Source: JBAXTZ01 sp041666525 (lineage in GTDB: Bacteria > Bacillota > Negativicutes > JBAXTZ01). From it: a DNA stretch of 64,000 nucleotides. Shown here piece after piece: positions 50,622-60,000 of the stretch. The DNA is taken from assembly GCA_041666525.1 (NCBI GenBank), contig JBAYGT010000012.1, positions 1 to 64,000 of the forward strand, read 5' to 3'. Position 1 is the first letter of the stretch, and the number at the start of each line of letters is the position of its first letter. Below the pieces are notes generated by a model. It had not been told where the DNA came from and ran no database searches. It saw only the letters and a list, made by a program, of their open reading frames with translations. A program made the translations under genes and the position numbers.

Positions 50622-51596
50622 CTATCCATCTGCTTGCTGCAAATAGTCCTTCAATTTCTTAATTATTTTAGTTTTAATTTCCGAAAGTTCTCCTGCAATA
50701 CTAAATCCTGCCGCACGCGGGTGGCCGCCACCGCCGTAGCGCTGCGCGAACTGTGACGCATCCTTATACTTAAATCGCAAACTCAGTTTTATTAATCGTG
50801 GTTCAACTTCTTTAAACAACACTGCTGCTTCACAACCGATAACTTTGCGGGCGTAATCAACATAGTTGTCCGAATCGTCGTCCAATGTTTTTAAGAGTTC
50901 ATTGTTGATAGTCAAACTAACAATGTTACCGTCAAATTTCTCCAAGGTGTTTAGTATTTTTGAAAGTATAATCGTATTAACAAACGACTTTGCCCCAATA
51001 GCTTCACTGGAAGTCTCAGGCCGTACGCCTTTGTCCAGCAATGCTGCTGCAATACGCAGAGTTTTAGCAGTAGTGTTGGCATAACGAAAACTACCGCAAT
51101 CAGTCGATATCGCGACAAACAAACATTCAGCAATAACTTTATTGACAGGGATGCTGGCTATACCAAACAAATCATACAACAACTCCCCGGTAGCCGCTAC
51201 GGTCGTATCAACGATACACAATGACGTAACACAGCGATTCGAAGCATGGTGATCAATACAGCAAAGTTGTCCATAGTTAAGCTTTGTCCCTTTGATACCA
51301 CAACGATCAATATCACTACAATCAGTATCAAGAACAATAAGCAAATCACAATCAATTGTCTGTCCATGACAGTTTTCAATTGCAACGTAAGCTTCTAAAA
51401 ATCCAAATTGTTCAGACAGTGGCTCATTTAGTATCATCCGCACTGTTTTATGCTTCGCAATCAGAACATGGTATAACGCCAGCATTGATCCGATACCGTC
51501 GCCATCATGGTGCAGATGGGTAGTCAAAACGATATTTTGCGCAGCTTCTATTGCTTGAGCAACTTGCATTGTGTTATTAACAATTTGCTTGTTCAT
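50622..51596 (-). CDS. nrnA: bifunctional oligoribonuclease / pAp phosphatase NrnA (DHH family)
   Basis: 324 residues with the DHH motif set (LTTHLHHDGDGIGSMLAL; LDTDCSDIDRCG; CIDHHASNRC) and the DHHA1 motif GGGGHPRAAGF at the end. NrnA breaks down nano-RNAs and 3'-phosphoadenosine 5'-phosphate, replacing Orn in Firmicutes. The ATG at 51596 is chosen: AGGTG precedes it and overlaps an in-frame GTG two codons earlier. Stands directly after rbfA. Confidence 0.93.
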   Translation of the reverse strand: MNKQIVNNTMQVAQAIEAAQNIVLTTHLHHDGDGIGSMLALYHVLIAKHKTVRMILNEPLSEQFGFLEAYVAIENCHGQTIDCDLLIVLDTDCSDIDRCGIKGTKLNYGQLCCIDHHASNRCVTSLCIVDTTVAATGELLYDLFGIASIPVNKVIAECLFVAISTDCGSFRYANTTAKTLRIAAALLDKGVRPETSSEAIGAKSFVNTIILSKILNTLEKFDGNIVSLTINNELLKTLDDDSDNYVDYARKVIGCEAAVLFKEVEPRLIKLSLRFKYKDASQFAQRYGGGGHPRAAGFSIAGELSEIKTKIIKKLKDYLQQADG

Positions 51597-51602
51597 TGAC
51601 AC

Positions 51603-51947
51603 CTACGCTTTATTTGCTTCGTTTAATAACCGTTGGATATTTTCGCCGGCATCCAAGGACTCATCCAAAAAAAACGCTAGCTCCGGTGTAAAACGAATAT
51701 TAAGCGCCTTTCCAACCGTACTACGGATGTATCCTTTTGCATGGTTTAAAGCATCCATTGTCTTGCCGCGTTTCTCTTTGTCACCTAGCACTGAGAAATA
51801 TACCTTTCCCAAACGCAAATCACGAGAACATTCCACGCGGGTTACCGTAACAAAACCAACACGCGGATCTTTTAGTCCATCGATAAGTATGTTACTAATT
51901 TCTTGTTTTATAAATTCTTGTACTTTCTCCACCCTTAATTGACTCAC
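51603..51947 (-). CDS. rbfA: 30S ribosome-binding factor A
   Basis: 114 residues with the KH-like fold signature (RVEKVQEFIKQEISNIL; DPRVGFVTVTRVECSRDL; GYIRSTVGKALNIRFTPEL). It binds the central pseudoknot region of 16S rRNA in late 30S assembly. Start GTG at 51947 with AAGGAG six bases before it. A strong terminator stands only 13 bases upstream of the start, so expression depends on readthrough or on a promoter inside infB. Confidence 0.96.
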   Translation of the reverse strand: MSQLRVEKVQEFIKQEISNILIDGLKDPRVGFVTVTRVECSRDLRLGKVYFSVLGDKEKRGKTMDALNHAKGYIRSTVGKALNIRFTPELAFFLDESLDAGENIQRLLNEANKA

Positions 51948-51960
51948 AATAACTCCTTAT

Positions 51961-51993
51961 AAAAAAGCCTCCTGAAACGCAGGAGGCTTTTTT
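51961..51993 (-). terminator. intrinsic terminator between infB and rbfA
   Basis: Perfect 13-bp stem AAAAAAGCCTCCT/AGGAGGCTTTTTT (51961-51973 with 51981-51993), seven-base loop, T run on the minus strand. Splits the nusA-infB operon from rbfA onward. Confidence 0.88.
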
Positions 51994-51997
51994 TAGA

Positions 51998-54907
51998 TTA
52001 ACGTGCGATTTCTTCCATGATGAATACTTCCAGAACATCACCTTCATGAATTTCGCGGAATTTTGCCAATACTATGCCGCACTCATAACCGGTGGCGACT
52101 TCTTTGACATCATCCTTAAAGCGTCGCAAAGAATCTACCTTGCCTTCATGCAATACAATGTTTTCACGTACTAAACGAACACTGGATTGATTGGTAACTT
52201 TGCCCTCGAGAACATAACAACCGGCGAATATCCCTTTAGAAGTATCATAAACTTTGCGAATTTCAACTTTACCCTGAATAACTTCTTTGAATTGCGGCGC
52301 CAACATTCCCTTAATGGCTGCTTCAACGTCATTTATTGCATCGTATATTACACGATACATACGAATATCAACACTTTTTTCTTCAGCTGCCTTACGAGCA
52401 TTGTTATCTGGACGGACACTGAACCCAATAATATATGCATTAGCGGCAGCTGCCAGATTAACATCCGACTCGGTAATCGCACCTACAGCAGCATGAACAA
52501 TATTCACACGCACTTCTTCACTGGTGATCTTCTCGAGCGACTGCTTGAGCGCTTCCACCGAACCTTGCACATCAGCCTTAACTACAACGTTGAGATCTTT
52601 TAGATTACCTTCTTGAATTTGTTTAAACAAATCTTCGAGCGAAACTTTAGCGGTTGAGCGCTGGTCGTCAAGACGGCGCTTGGCCAAGCGCTTGTCTGCT
52701 ACTGCGCGAGCAATTTTTTCCTCGACACATAAAATAATGTCGCCAGCATCAGGAACATTGTTTAAACCAAGAATTTCGACAGGAACCGAAGGGCCAGCCT
52801 TTTTTATTCGTTCGCCGCGATCGTTAAACATCGCACGAACATTGCCATAGGCCGAACCGGCAATAATAGTATCGCCAATATGCAAGGTTCCTTTTTGAAC
52901 CATAATTGTTGCGACCGGACCACGCCCCTTGTCAAGCTGTGCCTCAATAACCAAGCCCTGTGCAGGTCGATTTGGGTTGGCCTTATAGTCGTTCATTTCT
53001 GCAACCAGAAGAATCATTTCGAGCAGTTCATTAATCCCAGTGCGTTTTTGTGCCGATACCGGAACCATGATTGTCTCACCGCCCCAGTCTTCGGCCTGCA
53101 AACCATATTCAGTCAACTGTTGTTTAACGCGTTCAGGATTGGCATCGTCTTTATCCATCTTGTTAATTGCAACAATAACTGGAACACCCGCCGCCTTGGC
53201 ATGATTAATTGCCTCAATAGTCTGCGGCATAACCCCATCGTCAGCTGCCACAACAAGGATTGCAATATCCGTTGCCTGCGCTCCGCGCGCACGCATTGCT
53301 GTAAAGGCTTCATGACCAGGTGTGTCTAAAAAAGCAATCTTCTTTCCATGACAAGTAACCTGATACGCTCCGATATGCTGAGTTATTCCACCCGCCTCAC
53401 CGGCAACAACTCTTGTCGACCGGATGGCGTCAAGCAAAGAAGTTTTACCATGATCGACGTGTCCCATGACCGTAACCACCGGCGGTCGAACTATCAGATC
53501 ACCAGGTTCATCAATAATTTCGACGATTTCAGTAGGATCGGCCTCAGGCGGTAACTCTTCAACGGTCACGCCGAAATCTTCGCCCACTACCATTGCAGTT
53601 TCCAAATCAATTTCCTGATTGAGCGTTGCCATTATACCGTGTTTCATCAATTTCATAATTACTTGACTTGATGTTACACCCATCTTCGACGCAAATTCGT
53701 TCACCGCGATGCTGCCAAGAATTTTGATGTTTTTGGGCCGGGTATCAATTTTTTGAGCAGTCTGTATATAGTTGGTACGCTGATTACGGCCACGATAATG
53801 CTTGTCGAGTTTTGTCGCATTTTCGGCACGCTTGTCACGTTTATCACCAAATTTTTTGTTTTTATCAATAATATTATTGCTTTTGCGCGGCGCTTTATTC
53901 AGCACTGCAATATCTGGAGACGAAGCTGGTTTAGCCGGACGGCGGGCATTGTTGTATTGCGGTTTTGCATCACCATCTTTATCTTTATCGAACGGCGGAC
54001 GATTTTGGCCAAACGCTGGCCGTTGTCCTTGTTGGTACGACGGACGAGCACCACTTTGATATCCTGTATTATTACCAGTTGTGTTATTACTATTTTGATA
54101 AGGCGGACGTTGTCCTTGTTGGAAATTTGGCCGCTGTCCACCTTGATAACCAGTACTGGTACGATTGTCGACCGCCTGATTATTATTGTTATTATTATTA
54201 TATGGCCGATAATCAATACGTCCGGGTTGGACACCAGGCTTAACAACAACAGTGCTGTTTGGATCGACCGGCCGTGGATTATGGTTATACAAAGGACGAG
54301 CTGGCGAAACCGCCGTTGACGCAATTCCTGGATTTTGCGGTTCACGTTGCTGTTCCTGACGCGGCAATTGAACACTGCTAGCAGTATTTTCGATTCTGCT
54401 GCTTTCAGTTGCAGGCTGTTTGCTTACCGATGTCCTAACCTGTACCTCAGCTGATTTTTCCGCATTTACGATTTCACCAGCCAGTTTTTGCAACTCATTT
54501 TTTTGCCGCTCTTGCCATTCACGCTGCTCACGAGTCATGTTAGGCGGCTGCGCTGTAACCACAGCTTGTCTTTCATGAGCATTGCTTAAGCGGGCATTGA
54601 TTTCCAAAATTTTTCGCGAATCGTAGCGGTGTTTGGTATCTAAACCAATCGTGACACGTCGAACTGGCGCGCCGGGTTGTTGTGTCGGACGCGCTTCGTT
54701 TGCAGAAGTTTCTGCAGCAGTTTTCGTAACTGTGCCGGTAACCGTTGAATTCAACGATGCGTTAGCAAAAACACCATCTAATAACTTAATCTCTTCAATA
54801 CTTAAGCTATTGGATGATTTTTTTCCGGAAACACCGTTCTTTTCCAGTACTTCCAAAATCAGCTTATTCTCAATTTCCATTTTCTTAGCATAATCATATA
54901 TGCGCAT
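51998..54907 (-). CDS. infB: translation initiation factor IF-2
   Basis: 969 residues. An IF2_N domain (IYDYAKKMEIENKLILEVLEK) is followed by a long disordered linker, about 60-370. The linker is rich in Asn, Gln and Pro with repeated GQRP units (GQRPNFQ, GQRPPYQ, ARPSYQ, GQRPAFG). Then come a second IF2_N, the G domain (VMGHVDHGKTSLLDAI; DTPGHEAFTAMRARGA; NKMDK) and domains II-IV. It brings fMet-tRNA to the 30S subunit and drives subunit joining. GGAGGTG lies nine bases before the ATG. It abuts ylxQ by one base. The low-complexity linker creates long false frames on the other strand. Confidence 0.97.
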   Translation of the reverse strand: MRIYDYAKKMEIENKLILEVLEKNGVSGKKSSNSLSIEEIKLLDGVFANASLNSTVTGTVTKTAAETSANEARPTQQPGAPVRRVTIGLDTKHRYDSRKILEINARLSNAHERQAVVTAQPPNMTREQREWQERQKNELQKLAGEIVNAEKSAEVQVRTSVSKQPATESSRIENTASSVQLPRQEQQREPQNPGIASTAVSPARPLYNHNPRPVDPNSTVVVKPGVQPGRIDYRPYNNNNNNNQAVDNRTSTGYQGGQRPNFQQGQRPPYQNSNNTTGNNTGYQSGARPSYQQGQRPAFGQNRPPFDKDKDGDAKPQYNNARRPAKPASSPDIAVLNKAPRKSNNIIDKNKKFGDKRDKRAENATKLDKHYRGRNQRTNYIQTAQKIDTRPKNIKILGSIAVNEFASKMGVTSSQVIMKLMKHGIMATLNQEIDLETAMVVGEDFGVTVEELPPEADPTEIVEIIDEPGDLIVRPPVVTVMGHVDHGKTSLLDAIRSTRVVAGEAGGITQHIGAYQVTCHGKKIAFLDTPGHEAFTAMRARGAQATDIAILVVAADDGVMPQTIEAINHAKAAGVPVIVAINKMDKDDANPERVKQQLTEYGLQAEDWGGETIMVPVSAQKRTGINELLEMILLVAEMNDYKANPNRPAQGLVIEAQLDKGRGPVATIMVQKGTLHIGDTIIAGSAYGNVRAMFNDRGERIKKAGPSVPVEILGLNNVPDAGDIILCVEEKIARAVADKRLAKRRLDDQRSTAKVSLEDLFKQIQEGNLKDLNVVVKADVQGSVEALKQSLEKITSEEVRVNIVHAAVGAITESDVNLAAAANAYIIGFSVRPDNNARKAAEEKSVDIRMYRVIYDAINDVEAAIKGMLAPQFKEVIQGKVEIRKVYDTSKGIFAGCYVLEGKVTNQSSVRLVRENIVLHEGKVDSLRRFKDDVKEVATGYECGIVLAKFREIHEGDVLEVFIMEEIAR

Positions 54908-55240
54908 TTACTGACACACCTCCGAGTCATCCTCGTACCGTTTCAATATCGCTTGAGCGAAATTTCGATCGGTTATTGCGATAGCAGCACGTTGAGCCTT
55001 ACCAATTGCACTGCCTAATCCATCCTTGCTGGATATTTCGATAAATTTCACGCGGCAATCCGCGCATTGTTTTATAAATTTCTCTCTGGTACTGTCGGCA
55101 GCATCATGCGCCATCAAAACCAGTTTGGCTTTTTTTGATTCCAAAGCTGACAACACCGCAGTATCACCGCTGTGAACCTTACCAGCTTTCTGCGCAAATC
55201 CCAACAACGTAAGTATCTTATTTTCCTTCGTAATTAACAA
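54908..55240 (-). CDS. ylxQ: L7Ae-family RNA-binding protein YlxQ
   Basis: 110 residues of the L7Ae/L30e/Gadd45 fold (ILTLLGFAQKAGKVHSGD; AKLVLMAHDAADST; GLGSAIGKAQRAAIAITD). It probably binds kink-turn RNA. Start TTG at 55240, supported by GGAG four bases upstream; it overlaps the end of ylxR by 23 bases. Sits in the standard nusA-ylxR-ylxQ-infB order. Confidence 0.92.
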   Translation of the reverse strand: MLITKENKILTLLGFAQKAGKVHSGDTAVLSALESKKAKLVLMAHDAADSTREKFIKQCADCRVKFIEISSKDGLGSAIGKAQRAAIAITDRNFAQAILKRYEDDSEVCQ

Positions 55241-55475
55241 GCCGCTCCTTTATTTCTACAGTCACAGAGGTTTTAAGCGAACGCTCTAACTTTTTTTTAT
55301 TAATAGCTGTTTGCACGCATTGCTGGTTATTGCAAACATATGCACCACGACCCGGAGCTTTGCCCTTTTCATCAACGGTAACTTCACCATCCGGAGTAAG
55401 TACTACTCGAATTAAATCACGTTTAGGAAATTTATTTCCACAACCAACGCATATCCTTTCCGGAATGTGTTTCAT
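55218..55475 (-). CDS. ylxR: YlxR-family RNA-binding protein (RnpM)
   Basis: 85 residues with the family signature: ERICVGCGNKFPKRDLIRV, DEKGKAPGRGAYVCNNQQCV with the GRGAYVC motif. YlxR proteins bind RNA, and some regulate RNase P activity. Lies 13 bases after nusA and overlaps ylxQ. Compact and typical. Confidence 0.95.
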   Translation of the reverse strand: MKHIPERICVGCGNKFPKRDLIRVVLTPDGEVTVDEKGKAPGRGAYVCNNQQCVQTAINKKKLERSLKTSVTVEIKERLVNYEGK

Positions 55476-55488
55476 CTATAACCTCGAT

Positions 55489-56514
55489 TCAGACTTGCGA
55501 TTCGCTCTTAATGTCAATTTTCCAACCGGTAAGCTTCGCTGCAAGCCGGGCGTTTTGCCCTTCTTTGCCAATTGCCAGGCTCAGTTGAAAATCAGGCACG
55601 ACGACTCGAGAAGTTTTTTCGGCAAGATTAACATCGACAGATATTACCTTGGCCGGGCTGAGTGCACCGGCAATATATTCAGCGGCATCTTCCGACCAAC
55701 GTATTACGTCCATTTTTTCACCGTGCAATTCGTTAACAATCATCTGCACTCGTGAACCCTTATGCCCAATACAAGCTCCGACAGAATCGACCTCTGGATT
55801 TCTAGAAAACACCGCGACTTTTGAGCGCGATCCGGGTTCGCGAGATATCGCTTTGATTTCAACAATGCCTTCTTTAATTTCCGGCACTTCAAGTTCCAGC
55901 AATCGCTTAAGCAGACCGGGATGAGTGCGTGACACCATAATTTGAGGCCCTTTGGAAACTTTGCGCACTTCCAAAACATATGCCTTAATTCTTTCGCCAA
56001 GAACATAACGTTCACCTGGTATTTGTTCACTAGGTGCCAAAACTGCTTCAGTGCGTCCCAAATCAATATGTACATTCTTTTGGTCAACGCGGCTGATTTT
56101 TCCAGACAAGATGTCGTTTTCCCGATCAGTATATTCATCATATATCACATTACGTTCTGCATCACGCAACCGTTGAATAATTACCTGTTTGGCAGTTTGA
56201 GCTGCTATCCGGCCAAAGTCTTTAGGAGTTACTTCCAAATCAATTTCATCATCAAGCTCAAACTTGTCGTTAATCTTTTTGGCACTAACCAAATCAATCT
56301 CAAATTTTGAATCAATAACTTCTTCAACCACAACTTTTGTAACAAAAATATGCCAATCGCCATCGCTATTGACTACCCGAATGTTGTTCGCAGAACCAAA
56401 GTTGCGTTTATAAGCCATGATTAGCGATGCTTCAAGCGCTTCGATTATTACTTCGGCGCTGATATTCTTTTCTTTAGCTACTTGCCTTACTATATCTATT
56501 AATTTTTCCTGCAT
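55489..56514 (-). CDS. nusA: transcription termination/antitermination protein NusA
   Basis: 341 residues, the shorter Firmicute form. N-terminal RNA-polymerase-binding domain (ISAEVIIEALEASLIMAYKRNFG), S1 domain (GKISRVDQKNVHIDLG), and KH1 (GSRSKVAVFSRNPEVDSVGACIG-type sequence) and KH2 (LAIGKEGQNARLAAKLTGW). No acidic C-terminal repeats, as usual outside Proteobacteria. The ATG at 56514 has GAGG five bases before it, overlapping the rimP stop region. It controls pausing, termination and antitermination. Confidence 0.97.
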   Translation of the reverse strand: MQEKLIDIVRQVAKEKNISAEVIIEALEASLIMAYKRNFGSANNIRVVNSDGDWHIFVTKVVVEEVIDSKFEIDLVSAKKINDKFELDDEIDLEVTPKDFGRIAAQTAKQVIIQRLRDAERNVIYDEYTDRENDILSGKISRVDQKNVHIDLGRTEAVLAPSEQIPGERYVLGERIKAYVLEVRKVSKGPQIMVSRTHPGLLKRLLELEVPEIKEGIVEIKAISREPGSRSKVAVFSRNPEVDSVGACIGHKGSRVQMIVNELHGEKMDVIRWSEDAAEYIAGALSPAKVISVDVNLAEKTSRVVVPDFQLSLAIGKEGQNARLAAKLTGWKIDIKSESQV

Positions 56515-56521
56515 TTTAACC

Positions 56522-56980
56522 TCAAAATTCAATATGTAGCTTTACCGAAGCAATACTATTTGCAACAATTCGTACCGTCACGTCATCTACTAACAACTCT
56601 ATATCCGTATCCGTAGCCGCATTTAAAACGCCAACCAAAGTCTTTTGCCCATCTATCGGTGCAAAAAACTTCAATTTCACCTTTTTCCCAAAATTTCGTT
56701 CAAAATCACGTATCGTTTTTAGCGGACGATCCAGCCCGGGTGATGATACTTCCAAATAATACTGCTGAGATATATCTAAAGCAACATCTAGCAACGGATT
56801 AAGTTTTGAACTGACAAAACTACAGTCATCCATCAAAATGCCACCTGGTTTGTCCAACAATACTTTGAGAAACCAATCACGCTCTTTTACATATTCAACA
56901 TCAACAAGCTCGAATTCGGTATCTTTAATAATTTCCTTAACCAATTCTGCAACTTTTTTTTCGATACTCAGTCTGTCCAA
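56522..56980 (-). CDS. rimP: ribosome maturation factor RimP
   Basis: 152 residues: an alpha-beta N-terminal domain (FELVDVEYVKERDWFLKVLLD; YYLEVSSPGLDRPLK) and an SH3-like C-terminal domain. It helps 30S maturation. Start TTG at 56980, fixed by AAGGAG five bases upstream. First gene of the nusA operon, with a good promoter at 57054-57082 and a hairpin in the leader. It ends seven bases before nusA begins. Confidence 0.95.
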   Translation of the reverse strand: MDRLSIEKKVAELVKEIIKDTEFELVDVEYVKERDWFLKVLLDKPGGILMDDCSFVSSKLNPLLDVALDISQQYYLEVSSPGLDRPLKTIRDFERNFGKKVKLKFFAPIDGQKTLVGVLNAATDTDIELLVDDVTVRIVANSIASVKLHIEF

Positions 56981-57002
56981 CGATACTCCTTGGTCATAAG
57001 AT

Positions 57003-57029
57003 TAAAGAGTGGGTAAACCCCACTCTTTA
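57003..57029 (-). terminator. hairpin in the rimP leader
   Basis: Stem TAAAGAGTGGG/CCCACTCTTTA (57003-57013 with 57019-57029), 11 bp. On the minus strand it is followed by a poor T run. It lies downstream of the rimP promoter, so it may be an attenuator or leaky terminator rather than simply the end of polC. Confidence 0.5.
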
Positions 57030-57053
57030 GCAAGCGACTATATTAACGCCCTT

Positions 57054-57082
57054 ATTATACATTGTAACAGCTTCGCAAGCAA
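57054..57082 (-). promoter_or_regulatory. promoter of the rimP-nusA-infB operon
   Basis: -35 TTGCTT (57077-57082), spacer 17, -10 TATAAT (57054-57059). Confidence 0.65.
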
Positions 57083-57099
57083 GCACAAAAACTGATTTT

Positions 57100-60000
57100 T
57101 TAAAACAATGTCATTTGATCAGTCTCTTCCATGCCGGTAAAACAACCATGTGTACGCATAACTTCCGTAACTGTCTTGTTGATCCGTGCTCGTGTTTGCA
57201 AATCTTCTATGGAAGTAAATGGCCGAAGTTCACGTTCACGTACAATATTCAACGCTGCATTTCCACCCAATCCACTCAGTGCGCATAGCGGCGGTAAAAC
57301 TTTGTTATCAATAATTCGAAATTTATTGCAATGTGAACGCTGCAAATCCACTTTCATAAACTCAAAACCACGCAGGTACATTTCTATCGCCAATTCCATT
57401 ATCGGCATCAATACCTCTTCTTTGCCGCTGACTTCTTTTCCCTTTCGCTCCAATAATTCATATTCGCGTTTTAATCGTTCCAATCCGTTACATATCATTT
57501 CAGCGTCGAAATCTTCAGCTTTTACAGAAAATGACGCGGCATAAAACGGCAAAGGTTCATGCACTTTGAAATATGCAATTCGAAAAGCCATCATTACATA
57601 GGCTACAGCATGAGCTTTTGGAAAGAGATACTTAATCTTCTGACAAGAATCAATATACCAATTTGGTACTTTTGCCGCTTTCATTGCTTCAACATCCTGT
57701 GCGCTTAACCCTTTTCCCTTACGAACATTCTCCATTATGGTAAAAGCATGTTTTCGTTCCAAACCCTTATCAATCAAATAGATCATTATATCGTCACGCG
57801 CAGAAATTACTTCGCCAACTTTTGCAGTTTTACTAACTATCAAATCTTTGGCATTCCCCAACCAAACATCTGTGCCGTGTGAAAATCCGGAAATACGTAC
57901 TAATTCACTAAATTTTTTGGGGTTGGTATCACGAAGCATCTCACGCACAAATTTTGTGCCGAATTCCGGAACACCGAAGGTGGCAACGGTAGAACCAAGC
58001 AATTGCTCTGGAGTCAACCCAACTGCCTCAGTCGAACTAAACAAACTAAGTGTTCTTATATCGTCAAAAGCAACGTCGTTTGGATCAGTATCTGACATCT
58101 CACTTAAATCTTTTATGATTGTCGGAACATCATGACCGAGGTTATCAAGTTTCACTAAGGCATCGTGAATAGAATGATAATCGAAGTGAGTAGTGATTAT
58201 ACCAGTATCCTTGGCTTCAGCCGGATATTGCACCGGTGTTACATCACATATATCCATATCATACGGCACAACCATTAGTCCGCCTGGATGTTGCCCAGAT
58301 GTACGTTTAACACCAACACAGCCTTCTGAAAACGAAGTTATATAAGCTTCGCTGGCGTTGAATCCTTTTGTTTCAAAATATTTTTTTGCAAACCCATAGG
58401 CATTTTTTTCCGCAACGGTCGATATAGTTCCTGCCCGGAAAACATTTTCTTTACCCAACAATTCTTCAGTGTATTTATGAATTTTAGCTTGATACTCTCC
58501 AGAAAAGTTTAAATCAATATCCGGCGTTTTATCACCCTCAAATCCCATGAAAACGGCAAAAGGTATATTATGACCATTTTTACTCATAACAGCGCCGCAA
58601 CTACATTTTTTATCCGGCAAATCAAAGCCATTAGCGAAACTGCCATCCAGAACAAACTCGCTGGTTTTGCATTTCGAACACAGCCAGTGCGGCGGCAAAG
58701 GATTCACTTCCGTAATCCCAGTCATAGTGGCAACAAACGACGACCCTACTGAACCACGAGAACCAACTAAATATCCATCTTCGTTAGATTTTTTCACCAG
58801 TTTATGCGCAATCAGATACAAGACTGCGTAACCGTGACCAACAATCGATTTTAATTCAAAATCCAACCGCTCACTGACAATCGCCGGCAAAATTTCGCCA
58901 TACTGTAATTTAGCATTGCGGATGGCCATACTTTGAATTTCTTCTTCAGAACCGGGAATTTTCGGAGGAAACAATTTATTAGGTATTGGTTGTAAAAATT
59001 CGATAGAATCGGCAATCATATTAGTATTTGTAACCACTACTTCAAAAGCTTTTTCTTCTCCCAGATAAGAAAATTCCGTCAGCATTTCTTTTGTATTACG
59101 AAAATACAGCGGTAATGGATAACTGCCATCCTCCATGCCTTTTACCGCCAGAATAATACTGCGATATATTTCGTCTTCCGGATTAAGAAAATGCGCATCA
59201 GTTGTAGCTAGCACCGGTTTTTTTAACACTTCACCCAGTTGAACTATCTGTTTATTCAACAACTGCAAATGTTCATAATTGCGCACAAGACCCCGACGAA
59301 TCATAAATGAGTTGTTAGCCGTGGGTTGAATCTCTAAATAATCGTAAAAATCGGCAATTCGTTTTAATTCAGAATCATTTTCCCCGGTTGCTATCGCCCT
59401 GAATACTTCGCCGGCTTCACATGCACTGCCCACAATCAATCCTTCACGGTATTTTTCTATATCGGAACGCAGAACGCGTGGACGTTTTTTATAGCGCAAT
59501 AAATGTGAATCTGAAATTAATTTGTAAAGATTTTTTAAGCCGGTTTGATTTTTCGCGAGAATAATAATGTGATAAAGATGCGCCTTCACATCATCTACAG
59601 CTTCATCTTTAACCAAATAACCTTCAATTCCATAGATTACTTTAATACGATGCTCACTTCCAGAATCAAGAGCTGATTTATTATACTTAGCAGCGGCTCT
59701 TGCGGCATCCGGAAAAGATTGCGCTACGCCATGGTCAGTAATTGCAACAGCCCTATGCCCCCAACGTGCCGCAGTGCTGACGATATCCGTAGCTGACACA
59801 GTAGCATCCAGAGAACTCATTTTACTATGACAATGAAATTCTACTCGCTTATGTTCACAGTCATCCATTCGTAGCGGTTTTGCTGGTAATACCGTGATCG
59901 ATTTTGGCTCCATAACCAAACCACCGCGGTTATCATATTGATCACGTTTAATATCGCCGTGAATCTTTACTAACATTCCTTTTTTTATTCGATCGGCTAA

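Noticed and set aside
50104..50646. 180-residue frame on the plus strand over truB
   Set aside because: Antisense to a clear TruB with its catalytic motif; no start signals.
53753..54319. 188-residue frame on the plus strand, antisense to infB, rich in Ile, Thr and Arg
   Set aside because: It mirrors the low-complexity Asn/Gln/Pro linker of IF-2, has no ribosome site and no protein-like pattern. infB on the other strand is certain.
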